A DNA stretch of 64,000 nt. It comes from Sphingomonas colocasiae. Its GTDB lineage: Bacteria; Pseudomonadota; Alphaproteobacteria; Sphingomonadales; Sphingomonadaceae. Positions 1-8,492 of this stretch are shown here, piece after piece. The position numbers and the translations under genes were made by a program. How positions within the stretch are numbered: the stretch's first letter is position 1; the number at the start of each line of letters is the position of its first letter. The notes below the pieces were generated by a model that saw only the letters and a list, made by a program, of their open reading frames with translations, had not been told where the DNA came from and did no database searches. The stretch covers positions 1-64,000 of the forward strand of contig NZ_JAINVV010000011.1 in NCBI RefSeq assembly GCF_019880585.1, given 5' to 3'.

Positions 1-279
1 GGGGACGACACGCTGATCGGCGGCGCGGGCAACGACACGCTGACCGGCGGCGCCGGCAAGGACGTGTTCGTCATCGGCTTCCAGGACGGCCATGATGTCA
101 TCACCGACTATACCCCCGGCCAGGACGCGATCCGCCTCGCCGCCGGCATGGACATCCTCAGCACCGTCGCCGCCGATACCAACAACGATCAGATCGTCGA
201 TCTCCGCATCAACCTCGAACAGGGCGGATCCGTCACCCTGCTCGGCATCTCCGACATCAACCAGATCACCTTCGCATGA
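1..279 (+). CDS. RTX calcium-binding repeat protein, C-terminal fragment
   Basis: The frame is open from the first base and ends at a TGA at 277-279, so only the last 92 codons are visible. The start shows nonapeptide repeats of the RTX type (GDDTLIGGAGNDTLTGGAG), which bind calcium in secreted hemolysin-type proteins. The last ~70 residues are the acidic beta-roll cap that usually carries the type I secretion signal (FVIGFQDGHDVITDY, then DTNNDQIVDLRI). The protein is probably exported through an ABC/HlyD/TolC system. Its function cannot be told because the N-terminal domain lies outside the window. Confidence 0.85.
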   Translation, partial: GDDTLIGGAGNDTLTGGAGKDVFVIGFQDGHDVITDYTPGQDAIRLAAGMDILSTVAADTNNDQIVDLRINLEQGGSVTLLGISDINQITFA

Positions 280-311
280 TCGGGCGCGTCGCGAATTAAA
301 GCACAGCGCGG

Positions 312-345
312 AAAAGCCGGCCCCGCATCGCAGGGCCGGCTTTTT
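312..345. terminator. Bidirectional rho-independent terminator
   Basis: A perfect 12-bp stem (AAAAGCCGGCCC and its complement) closes a 9-nt loop. It is followed by a T run on the + strand and preceded by an A run, so it can end transcription from both sides. It lies between the RTX gene and the convergent serine hydrolase, whose stop codon begins at its edge. Confidence 0.9.
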
Positions 346-1538
346 CAGGCCTTTCGAAGCGCGCGATAGACGAAATCCTGCGCCACCACTTCGGGCGGAC
401 GCTGATCGGTGCGGATGCGCTGGCGGTTCGTCATGCCGATACAGACGATGTCATGTTCGGGATCGATCCAGAACCAGGTGCCGAACGCACCGCCCCATTC
501 ATAGGTGCCTTTGCCGACCGGACGGCCGGCGCGCGCCGGGTCCACGCAGACCATGCCGTTCATGCCGTGCCCGTTCCCCTGCCCGATCGTGTAATGCATG
601 ATCGGATAGGCGGTTTCCATGAACGCATCGCTCAGATGGTTCGCCAGCATCATATCGGCGCTTTCGGGCTTCAGCACCCGCACATCGCCCAGGCTGCCGC
701 GATTGAGCAGCATGCGCGCGAACCGCGCATAATCGAGCGCGGTCGATTTGAAAGAGGTGCCGCCCATCGGGAAGATTGACTCGATGCGCTCCTCCGCCCT
801 GGATTCGCGCAGCCGGCCGGTTTCGGGATCCAGGATATGGCCGGTGACGAGGCGGCGAAGCTGCGAGTGCTCCAGCGCGAAACCGGTATCGTCCATGCCC
901 AGCGGATCGAACACGCGCCGCTTCAGGAACAGATCGTAACGCTCGCCGCTCAGCCGTTCGACGATCTCGGCCTGAAGATCGGTGGCAACGCTGTATTCCC
1001 ACGCGGTACCCGGTTCATAATCCAGCGGCATGGCGGCATAGCGCCCGATCAGTTCCTTCAGCGAACTCAACCCGCCCCAGTTGATCCGCTGCAGCTTCTC
1101 CATCATCGCCTCCGGCGTTTTCCCAAAGCTGAAGCCCGCGCTGTGCGTGAAGGTCTCGCGCAAGGTCGGCTCGCGCGTGGCGGCGCTGCCGGGCAGCGCG
1201 TGAATATCCCTGAATTCGGGAAGATGCAGCGAAACCGGATCGTCGAGCTGCCATTTCCCCTCTTCATGGAGCAGCAGCATCGCGACCGCGGCGAACGGCT
1301 TGCTCATCGAGAACAGGGTGAAGACGGAATCGGGATGAAGCGGAGTCTTGCTGTTCCAGTCGGCAAAGCCGGTGATATGGCCGCGCACCAGCCTGTCGCC
1401 GCGCAGCAGCAGCATCGCATGGCCCGGCAGTTCGCCATTGGCGACCATCGCATCATAATGCGCACCCAGCTCCGCCAGGACCGGCGCCGAAAAGCCCGCC
1501 TCCTCCGCGTCCGCCACCGTGAACATGAACCGGCTCAT
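345..1538 (-). CDS. Class C beta-lactamase-like serine hydrolase
   Basis: This 397-residue protein belongs to the beta-lactamase/penicillin-binding transpeptidase fold (class C, EstB-like esterases). The nucleophile motif SxxK is SMSK at residues 77-80, and the tyrosine motif is in EYSVATD near residue 182. A C-terminal YEWGGAFGTWFWIDP segment stands where the KTG/HxG motif lies in the family. No signal peptide is apparent, so a cytoplasmic esterase or amidase is likelier than a true beta-lactamase. An ATG at 1577 would add 13 residues, but the ATG at 1538 has GGGAGA 5 nt upstream and was preferred. It is divergent from a TetR gene that probably controls it. Confidence 0.85.
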   Translation of the reverse strand: MSRFMFTVADAEEAGFSAPVLAELGAHYDAMVANGELPGHAMLLLRGDRLVRGHITGFADWNSKTPLHPDSVFTLFSMSKPFAAVAMLLLHEEGKWQLDDPVSLHLPEFRDIHALPGSAATREPTLRETFTHSAGFSFGKTPEAMMEKLQRINWGGLSSLKELIGRYAAMPLDYEPGTAWEYSVATDLQAEIVERLSGERYDLFLKRRVFDPLGMDDTGFALEHSQLRRLVTGHILDPETGRLRESRAEERIESIFPMGGTSFKSTALDYARFARMLLNRGSLGDVRVLKPESADMMLANHLSDAFMETAYPIMHYTIGQGNGHGMNGMVCVDPARAGRPVGKGTYEWGGAFGTWFWIDPEHDIVCIGMTNRQRIRTDQRPPEVVAQDFVYRALRKA

Positions 1539-1584
1539 CTCGATCTCCCGTCTCTTGCCCACCAATAAAGCGAGCACATTCTTT

Positions 1585-1618
1585 CTTTTGCATATCAGCG
1601 CAATTTGCGTATGAAAAG
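1585..1618. promoter_or_regulatory. Candidate TetR operator between hydrolase and TetR gene
   Basis: The 104-bp divergent gap holds the dyad CGCAA-T-TTGCG at 1599-1609, nested inside imperfect arms CTTTTGCATA and TATGAAAAG. TetR regulators usually bind such palindromes between themselves and a divergent target. No binding evidence exists; the assignment rests on symmetry and position. Confidence 0.45.
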
Positions 1619-1642
1619 GGGGAGCGATGCCGGGGAGCCGAA

Positions 1643-2230
1643 ATGCCGAAACGCAGTCAGGAATATATGGACCGGCAGCGCCTGCGCTTCTGCGAGGCGG
1701 CGATGGCCTGTTTCCGGCGCAAGGGCGTGGTGGCGACCAACCTAGCCGACATCTGCGAGGAAACCGGGCTCAGCATGGGCGCGCTCTACAAGCATTTCGC
1801 GAGCCGCGACGAATTGCTGGAGGCCATCCTGTTACTGCGGCTGGAACGGCGCAACGCGATGCTCCACGGCGAAAGCTGGCCGGAACTGCGCGCGGCGATC
1901 CTGCGGCTGCGCGACGATCACGACAGCAACCCCTTCTGGCGCGAATTCCTCGCCATGGCCGATCTGCACGAAGGCATGCGCGAGCTGCGTCTTTACGAGG
2001 GCGGCGTCATCCTGGCGCAGATCGAACAGCAATTGCGCCGCTATGCCGAAGCCGGCGAAATCGCCCTGCCCTTCCCGCCGCGCCAGAGCGCGCAGCTCGT
2101 CAGCGTGATCTTCGACGGATCGCTGATCGAAATGCGCAGTTCGACCCGGCTGCGCGTCTCGCTCGACGAACTCGCGGCCTATCTGGACCATGCCGTCGGC
2201 GCGCAGCCGGGCTTTCGCTCAGCCGGCTGA
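1643..2230 (+). CDS. TetR/AcrR family transcriptional regulator
   Basis: This 195-residue protein has an N-terminal helix-turn-helix of TetR type (residues ~10-60: VVATNLADICEETGLSMGALYKHF, shown as a split motif VVATNLADICEE and TGLSMGALYKHF) and a variable ligand-binding C-terminal domain. It starts MPKRSQEYM, strikingly like the regulator at 42661 (MPKRSPAYM). Both also share an LPFPP segment near residue 145 and both are divergent from a class C-type serine hydrolase, so they look like paralogous modules. The likely role is a ligand-responsive repressor of the adjacent hydrolase. Its end overlaps the convergent aminopeptidase by 12 bp. Confidence 0.9.
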   Translation: MPKRSQEYMDRQRLRFCEAAMACFRRKGVVATNLADICEETGLSMGALYKHFASRDELLEAILLLRLERRNAMLHGESWPELRAAILRLRDDHDSNPFWREFLAMADLHEGMRELRLYEGGVILAQIEQQLRRYAEAGEIALPFPPRQSAQLVSVIFDGSLIEMRSSTRLRVSLDELAAYLDHAVGAQPGFRSAG

Positions 2231-3703
2231 TCCCTCCACCGCCGCGATCCAGCGATCGAGCAGCGCGACGCCGAAGCCCGTCGCCCCCACGCCCGATCGC
2301 TCGGTGCGCCGCGTCGCCCAGACGGTGCCCGCGATATCGATATGCGCCCAGCTTCGCCCTCGCGCGAAGCGTTCGACGAACTTGGCGCCCGCCGCCGGAG
2401 AGCCCACGCCCAGCCCCATCAACCCCGGCGCACCGAGATTGGCGACATCGGCCACCTGCGAATCGACCAGATAATCCTGCCGCGACGTCAGCGGCAGCCG
2501 CCACAACAACTCGCCCGTCTCCACGCCCGCCGCGAGCAGCGCATCCGCCAGCCCGTCGTCCGATGCGTAGATTCCGCCATATTCCTCATGCAGCACGCCG
2601 GTGATCATGCCGGTCAGCGTCGCGACATCCACGATATGGCGCGGATCATAATCCGCGATCGCATGGGTCACGCCATCGGCCAGGATCAACCGACCTTCGG
2701 CATCGGTGTTGAGCACCTCCACCGTCTGCCCGGAAAGCATCCGGATCACGTCGCCGGGCCGATAGCCGTTCGATCCGATCGCATTCTCGGCCATCGGCAC
2801 GACCACCGCGACATTGGCGGCGGCGGCGCGCGTCACCGCCGCCTCGAACGCCCCCAGCACCGCCGCGGCGCCACCCATGTCGAACTTCATCTTCTCGATG
2901 ATCGGGCGGGTCTTCAGGTTGAGCCCGCCGGAATCGAAGGTGACGCCCTTGCCGACCATCACCGCATCCCAGCCCGCGCGCGCCGGTGCGCCGCGCCATT
3001 CGGCGATCAGTACACAAGGCGCGTTGCGGCTCGCCTGGCCGACCGCGAGCACCCCGCCAAAGCCGCGCCGCTCGAGTTCGGCGCGATCGAGGATCCTGGT
3101 CTCCGCGCCACATGCCGTGAGCGCCGCCGCCGCCTCCTGCGCGAACACCATGGGCGTCAGCAGATTGGCGGGCTGCTCCACCCAGGCGCGCGCGCGATTG
3201 ACCGGGCTGGCCGTGCGGATCGCACGATCGGCGGCCGGCTGGTCGGCCGCATCGATCACCAGCCGCAGCGGCATTGCATCGGGCGACGGATCGCGCCGCC
3301 CATGATCGAGGCTGAAACCGTGCAGCAGCGCGCCCGTCAACAGCATCTCCAGCCCGTGCGCGCCGTCCTTCGGACCGAAGGCGGAGGCAGCGGGCAGGCG
3401 AAGGTCCGCGATGCGCGACGCGCGCATCGCCGCCACCAGATGGCCACCGAGCGACAGCCAGTCGAGCATTTGCGGCGCCGTATCATGCCCCAGCACCAGC
3501 GCACGCGCGCCGCCTGCCCCGATCCAGTCGAACCAGCGCCCGGGCTTCGCCGCCCAGCCCGCGCCGCGCAACGCCACGGCGATGCCGGGATCGACGCCGG
3601 GCGCGATCGAGAGCGTATCGCCCTCCCCCTGCGCGAGCACGAGCGATGGAGAAGCGGCCGTCATGGCCTGGGCGGTTACCGCGATGGTGGTCCAGTTCGT
3701 CAT
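2219..3703 (-). CDS. M17 leucyl aminopeptidase family protein
   Basis: This 494-residue cytosolic metallo-aminopeptidase removes N-terminal residues from peptides using two metal ions. The family metal and catalytic motifs are present: VGKGVTFDSGG at ~250-260 (Lys252, Asp257), KMKFDMGG at ~271-278 (Asp275), and the M17 signature NTDAEGRL at ~332-339. Length and domain order match the PepA/PepB group. Residues 1-170 form the less conserved N-terminal domain. It is divergent from a TonB receptor and may process peptides brought in by it. No strong ribosome site precedes the ATG, so the exact start is less certain. Confidence 0.92.
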   Translation of the reverse strand: MTNWTTIAVTAQAMTAASPSLVLAQGEGDTLSIAPGVDPGIAVALRGAGWAAKPGRWFDWIGAGGARALVLGHDTAPQMLDWLSLGGHLVAAMRASRIADLRLPAASAFGPKDGAHGLEMLLTGALLHGFSLDHGRRDPSPDAMPLRLVIDAADQPAADRAIRTASPVNRARAWVEQPANLLTPMVFAQEAAAALTACGAETRILDRAELERRGFGGVLAVGQASRNAPCVLIAEWRGAPARAGWDAVMVGKGVTFDSGGLNLKTRPIIEKMKFDMGGAAAVLGAFEAAVTRAAAANVAVVVPMAENAIGSNGYRPGDVIRMLSGQTVEVLNTDAEGRLILADGVTHAIADYDPRHIVDVATLTGMITGVLHEEYGGIYASDDGLADALLAAGVETGELLWRLPLTSRQDYLVDSQVADVANLGAPGLMGLGVGSPAAGAKFVERFARGRSWAHIDIAGTVWATRRTERSGVGATGFGVALLDRWIAAVEGSAG

Positions 3704-3721
3704 GACCGCATGATTAGCCGC

Positions 3722-3749
3722 TTGCGCGAAAAAAGAAAGCGTGCATAAT
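3722..3749 (+). promoter_or_regulatory. Candidate promoter for the TonB receptor
   Basis: TTGCGC (3722-3727) and CATAAT (3744-3749) are separated by 16 bp, close to a sigma-70 promoter, in an A/T-rich gap between divergent genes. A GGGAGAAG ribosome site follows before the ATG at 3796. Confidence 0.45.
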
Positions 3750-3795
3750 CTTTTTATTCATCGAGACCATAATCGCTTCAGGGAGAAGATCCATC

Positions 3796-6003
3796 ATGCG
3801 TCGTGCGTTTACCGGAGCCTCCTTGGCGGCCCTGCTTGCCGGGCTTTCCACCCCCGCCCTCGCGCAGAACATCGACGCCGCCGATGCCGGCGACGAGATC
3901 GTCGTGACCGCGCAGAAGCGCAGCGAACGGCTGATCGACGTGCCGGCGGCGGTCACCGCGCTGGGCGCGGGCGATCTGATCGCGCAGGGCGCACAGCGTT
4001 TCGAGGATTATCAGGCACAGATCCCCGGCCTTTCGACCACGCAGGTCGCGCCCGGCTACAGCCAGATCAACATTCGCGGCATCAACACCGGCGCGAACCA
4101 GCTTTCCTCCACCGTCTCCACCTATTTCGGCGAAGTGCCGACCAATTCGAGCACCTCGGCGGCGGTCGGCAACCGCCTGACGCCCGATCCCGACCTGCTC
4201 GACATTGCCCGGATCGAAGTGCTGCGCGGGCCGCAGGGCACGCTCTACGGCGCCAACGCCCTGGGCGGCGTGCTCAAATACGTCTTTGTCGAACCCGAAT
4301 TGCAGGCGGTGCGCGGCCAGGCGCAGTTCGGCGCGACCACCGTGGCGCATGGCGGAACCGGCTATGTCGCGCGCGCCGCGATCGGCGCGCCGATCGTGCA
4401 GGATCGGCTGGGCGTGCGCGTCAGCGGCTTCATCGGCCGCGATCCCGGCTTTATCGACAATGTCGCGCTCGGCCGGCGCAACGTCAATCGCTCCACCAAT
4501 CGCGGCGGCCGCATCGCCCTGCTCTGGAAGCCCAGCGACACGCTCACCATCAATGCGTCGAGCGTCTATCAGAAGCGCGACAATGGCGGTCTGCCGCAGG
4601 AAACCGTGATGCGCGACACGCTCGCTCCCACGCGCGGCGCCTATCGCCAGGCCTCGTTCAACGATGAGGTGATCGATACCGAATATCAGCTGCATTCGCT
4701 GGTCGCCGAACTCGATCTCGGTTTCGCCGATCTCGTCTCCGTCACCAGCCATGGCCGGCAGAAGACACGCATCAGTCTGGATTACAGCGACAATCTCGGC
4801 ACGCTGCTGGTCTCGCTCGGCATTCCCACGCCGATCGTCGCGCTGCCCGTCGACAATGACGTGCGCAAGTTCACGCAGGAAGTGCGGCTGGCGTCGCCCA
4901 CCGGCGGCGTGGTCGATTATGTGCTCGGCGGCTATTACACGCGCGAACGCTCATCCTCGCTCAACGAGGCGTTCGGCTATGTCTCGCCCGGCGTGCTGGC
5001 ACCGGCGCCGTTCAATCCGCTCCAGACGGTCGATCTGCGCAACCGCTACCGCGAGACCGCGCTGTTCGCCAATGCGACGCTCAATCTGGGCGAGCGCTTC
5101 AACATCCAGGCGGGCGGACGCTGGAGCCGCAACCGACAGCATTCGAGCGAACCGCTGGAGGGCCTGTTGTTCGGCCCGCTTTCGGGCACCGTCTTCACCA
5201 ACAGTTCCAGGGAAAGCGCCTGGACCTTCGCGGTCTCCCCGCAGTTCAAGGTGACGACGGACTGGAATCTCTATGCCCGCATCGCCAAGGGGTTCCGCCC
5301 CGGCGGCGCCAATCTGGTGCTGCCCGGCGGCGGCGCACCGCTCACCTATGGATCGGACACGCTGATCAATTACGAGGCGGGCACCAAGGCCAGCCTGTTC
5401 GATCGCCGCCTCAACCTGTCGATCGCCGCTTTCGCGATCGACTGGAAGGATATCCAGACGACGGCCAAGGACGCGGTCGGCTTCAACTATCTGATCAATG
5501 GCGGCAAGGCGCGCAGCCGCGGCATCGAGATGGAGGCGCGATGGAGCGCCGACGGCCTGACGCTTGCGGGCAACCTCAGCTATACCGACACCAGCCTGCG
5601 CGATCCGATCGTCGCGGTGGGCGCCCAGCGCGGCGACCGGCTGCCCTATTCGCCGCGCTGGGCGGGCGCGCTGATCGCGGACTATGTGCTGGAAACCGGC
5701 GGACCGCTCAAGCCGTCGATCGGCGCGGGCCTGCGCTATACGGGCACGCGCCAGGCCTATTATTCGCTGGCGACCGCCGGCAATCCGGGCGATCTGAAGC
5801 TGCCCGGCTATATGCTGGTCGATCTGCGGGCAGGCCTGGCCTTCGATCGCTATCAGGCCAGCCTGTTCGTCAGCAACCTGACCGACAAGCGCGCGATCCT
5901 GTCGGCGACGACCGAAAGCGCCAATCCGCTGACCGGCGACGGCGCGCGCGCCGCCATCGCCCGTCCCCGGACGATCGGCCTTTTGCTGGGCGTGAATTTC
6001 TAG
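3796..6003 (+). CDS. TonB-dependent outer-membrane receptor
   Basis: This 735-residue protein has a signal peptide (residues 1-24, ending ALAQ), a short TonB-box-like stretch (DEIVVTAQKRS), a plug domain (~40-165, including RIEVLRGPQGTLYGANALGG) and a beta-barrel ending in aromatic F (LLLGVNF). Such receptors import scarce substrates with energy from TonB-ExbBD. The ligand is unknown. The next gene, an alpha-hydroxy-acid oxidase, starts 12 bp downstream, so they are co-transcribed and the imported compound may yield a 2-hydroxy acid. It resembles the receptor at 34279 in the plug region. Confidence 0.93.
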   Translation: MRRAFTGASLAALLAGLSTPALAQNIDAADAGDEIVVTAQKRSERLIDVPAAVTALGAGDLIAQGAQRFEDYQAQIPGLSTTQVAPGYSQINIRGINTGANQLSSTVSTYFGEVPTNSSTSAAVGNRLTPDPDLLDIARIEVLRGPQGTLYGANALGGVLKYVFVEPELQAVRGQAQFGATTVAHGGTGYVARAAIGAPIVQDRLGVRVSGFIGRDPGFIDNVALGRRNVNRSTNRGGRIALLWKPSDTLTINASSVYQKRDNGGLPQETVMRDTLAPTRGAYRQASFNDEVIDTEYQLHSLVAELDLGFADLVSVTSHGRQKTRISLDYSDNLGTLLVSLGIPTPIVALPVDNDVRKFTQEVRLASPTGGVVDYVLGGYYTRERSSSLNEAFGYVSPGVLAPAPFNPLQTVDLRNRYRETALFANATLNLGERFNIQAGGRWSRNRQHSSEPLEGLLFGPLSGTVFTNSSRESAWTFAVSPQFKVTTDWNLYARIAKGFRPGGANLVLPGGGAPLTYGSDTLINYEAGTKASLFDRRLNLSIAAFAIDWKDIQTTAKDAVGFNYLINGGKARSRGIEMEARWSADGLTLAGNLSYTDTSLRDPIVAVGAQRGDRLPYSPRWAGALIADYVLETGGPLKPSIGAGLRYTGTRQAYYSLATAGNPGDLKLPGYMLVDLRAGLAFDRYQASLFVSNLTDKRAILSATTESANPLTGDGARAAIARPRTIGLLLGVNF

Positions 6004-6014
6004 GCTCCTCCGCC

Positions 6015-7175
6015 ATGTCGAGCCTGAGCCACGCCTGCAACATCGCCGATCTGCGCCGCATCGCACGCCGCCGCCTGCCCCGCCCGATCTTCGACTATAT
6101 CGACGGCGGCGCCGACGACGAGGTTTCGCTGGACCGGAACCGCAGCGCGTTCGACGGTCATGCGCTGGTGCCCGATGCGCTCGTCGACGTTTCCGCGATC
6201 CGCACCGCGACCACGCTGTTCGGCCAGCCGGTCGGATCGCCGCTGATGCTGTCGCCGACCGGGCTGACGCGCATGTTCCATGGCGGCGCCGAACGGGCGG
6301 TGGCGCGCGCGGCGGCGCGTCATGGCCTGGCCTATGCCCTGTCGACGATGGGCACGACGCGGCTGGAAGACCTGGCGGCCGGCTTTGCCGGCCCCCGCAT
6401 CTTCCAGATCTATATCTTCAAGGATCGCGGGCTCACGGCGGAATTCGTCGCGCGTTGCAAGGCGGCGGGCTTTCACGGGCTGGCGCTCACCGTCGACACG
6501 GTGGTGGCGGGCAATCGCGAGCGCGATCGCCGCAACGGCCTCTCGATCCCGCCGCGCCTCACATGGCGCTCGATGCTGAGCTTCGCGATGCATCCGCGCT
6601 GGTCGCTTTCCACGCTCTTGTCCTCGCCTTTCGATTTCCCCAATGTCAGCCACCGCGTCGATGCGCTGGCCGGTGGGCCGATGAGCCTGTTCGACTATAT
6701 CGGCGGTCAGTTCGACCGGTCGATCGTCTGGAAGGACGTCGAATGGCTCGCCGGCCAATGGGGCGGTCCGCTCAGCATCAAGGGGCTGATGACGCCGGGG
6801 GATGCGAAACGGGCGATCGCATCGGGCGCCACCAGCGTCACGGTCTCCAACCATGGCGGCCGCCAGCTCGACGGCACCCCTGCCCCGGTCGACCGGATCG
6901 CCGCGATCCGCGACGCGCTCGGTCCCGGGCCGGAAATCGTCTGTGACGGCGGCATCCGCCGCGGATCCGATATCGTCAAGGCGCTGGCGCTGGGCGCCAC
7001 CGCCTGCTCGATCGGCCGCCCCTATCTCTACGGCCTCGCCGCCGGCGGCGAGGCCGGCGTCGATCGCGCGCTCACCCTGCTCGTCGAGGAGTTCGAACGC
7101 TGCCTGGCCCTGCTCGGCGTCAACGACATCGCCGCGCTGGAGCCACGGCATGTCCGGCCATGCGGAGTGAAATGA
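6015..7175 (+). CDS. FMN-dependent alpha-hydroxy-acid oxidase/dehydrogenase
   Basis: This 386-residue enzyme belongs to the lactate dehydrogenase/glycolate oxidase/mandelate dehydrogenase family, which oxidises L-2-hydroxy acids to 2-oxo acids with FMN. Visible residues are the active-site Tyr28 (IFDYIDGGADDE), the catalytic His at ~280 in SNHGGRQLDG, and the FMN phosphate site DGGIRRGSDIVKALALGA. The frame is open further upstream, inside the receptor gene, but the ATG at 6015 fits the family N-terminus. It forms an operon with the receptor. It might act on lactate-like, mandelate-like or longer hydroxy acids; the sequence alone does not decide. Confidence 0.92.
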   Translation: MSSLSHACNIADLRRIARRRLPRPIFDYIDGGADDEVSLDRNRSAFDGHALVPDALVDVSAIRTATTLFGQPVGSPLMLSPTGLTRMFHGGAERAVARAAARHGLAYALSTMGTTRLEDLAAGFAGPRIFQIYIFKDRGLTAEFVARCKAAGFHGLALTVDTVVAGNRERDRRNGLSIPPRLTWRSMLSFAMHPRWSLSTLLSSPFDFPNVSHRVDALAGGPMSLFDYIGGQFDRSIVWKDVEWLAGQWGGPLSIKGLMTPGDAKRAIASGATSVTVSNHGGRQLDGTPAPVDRIAAIRDALGPGPEIVCDGGIRRGSDIVKALALGATACSIGRPYLYGLAAGGEAGVDRALTLLVEEFERCLALLGVNDIAALEPRHVRPCGVK

Positions 7176-7185
7176 TCGCCTGCCG

Positions 7186-8472
7186 TCAGGCGCCGCGCAC
7201 GCCCGCGCGGCGCACGAGCAGCAGCGACAGGACAAGCGCCGCCAGCGAGCCGGCGACCGCCGACCAGGCGACGCCATGGACGCCCCAGCGATCGATGCTG
7301 AACAAGAGCAGCCCGGCATAGACGATCGCCCCGCCGATGCGGGCGATCAGCGCATGCCCTGCCCTGCCCGCGGCAAGCAGCGCGGGTTCGAGTGCGAAAC
7401 CGGCCAGGTCGATCGCGGCCGAAATCGACAGGATCGTGAGGATGACCCCCGCCGCCGCATAGGGCGCGCCCGCGATCAGCGCCAGCGCCGGTTCGCCGGC
7501 CAGCAGCGTGAGCGCGACCATCGCGACCCCGCCGATGCCCGCCATCGCGGTCGATCGCCACACCGCCGGCCCGGCATTTCCGGCAGCCCCCAGCCGCGCC
7601 AGCTCGGGATAGATCACCCTGCCGAGCAGCATCGCCGGCTTGGCCAGCGCCTGGGCGATCTGGAAGGCGATGCGGTAGCCGCCGGCAGCGGCGGTGCCGA
7701 CCACCGCCCCCACCGCAAGCGTGCCCAGTTGCTGCCAGACCAGATTGGTCGACGCCGTCGCATTGCTCGCCAGCGCGAAACGCCACAGACCCGGATTTTC
7801 GGCCGTCACCCGCCGGGGCCATCCCGGCGACATGGCGACGCCTTCGCGCCGCAGGGCCGACCGGGCGAACATCCACAGCAGCAGCGACGCGGCCGCTTCC
7901 GAAATCGCCCAGATGACCAGGAAAACGGTCATCGACGGCGGCATGGCAAGTGCGGCGACCGCACCCGCGAACCGGATCATGGGCGTCAGCGTCTCGGCCA
8001 GGGTCAATCGATCGAACCGGTCCAGAAGCCGCAGCACCCCCGTCGGCGTGGCGCGCAACCAGAAGACGAGCGACAGGCTGAACCATTGCGCACCCTCGAC
8101 GATATCGCCCGACCAGCCGAACAGCCGGCCGCACAGGCCGGCGAAAAGAAAGCCGATCGCCGCGCTCGCCACCGCGCTGCCGATGTCGAGCAACGCGCTG
8201 AACCGCAGCAAGGCGGTGAACCGATCGGGCATCATGCCGTGCAGATGGGCGGCGCCGAAACGGATGACGAGTTGCGACGACTGGAACTGGATCAGGTTCG
8301 CGATCGCCTGGCCGAAGGAAAGCACGATCGCGAACACGCCGAACTGATACGGCCCCAGCAACCGGGCCGCGACGGCAAGATAGACCAGGCTGAGCAGGCC
8401 GCCCAGCGCCTTGCCGCCGAGCAGCCAGCCGATATTGCGCGACATCCGGCCATAAAGCGTTGCCTGAGCCAA
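7186..8472 (-). CDS. Wzx-like polysaccharide flippase
   Basis: This ~428-residue integral membrane protein (about 12-14 hydrophobic segments) belongs to the oligosaccharide flippase/MATE-like superfamily, which moves lipid-linked saccharides across the inner membrane. The N-terminus (GWLLGGKALGGLLSLVYLAV, then AARLLGPYQFGVFAIVLSFG) is typical. I chose a TTG start at 8472 because AAAGG lies 7 nt before it; the ATG at 8445 has no ribosome site and would cost nine residues. It is convergent with the oxidase and lies close to a two-component system and, beyond it, a glycosyltransferase operon, which supports a surface polysaccharide role. Confidence 0.8.
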   Translation of the reverse strand: MAQATLYGRMSRNIGWLLGGKALGGLLSLVYLAVAARLLGPYQFGVFAIVLSFGQAIANLIQFQSSQLVIRFGAAHLHGMMPDRFTALLRFSALLDIGSAVASAAIGFLFAGLCGRLFGWSGDIVEGAQWFSLSLVFWLRATPTGVLRLLDRFDRLTLAETLTPMIRFAGAVAALAMPPSMTVFLVIWAISEAAASLLLWMFARSALRREGVAMSPGWPRRVTAENPGLWRFALASNATASTNLVWQQLGTLAVGAVVGTAAAGGYRIAFQIAQALAKPAMLLGRVIYPELARLGAAGNAGPAVWRSTAMAGIGGVAMVALTLLAGEPALALIAGAPYAAAGVILTILSISAAIDLAGFALEPALLAAGRAGHALIARIGGAIVYAGLLLFSIDRWGVHGVAWSAVAGSLAALVLSLLLVRRAGVRGA

Positions 8473-8492
8473 GAACCCGCCTTTCCCAGCGT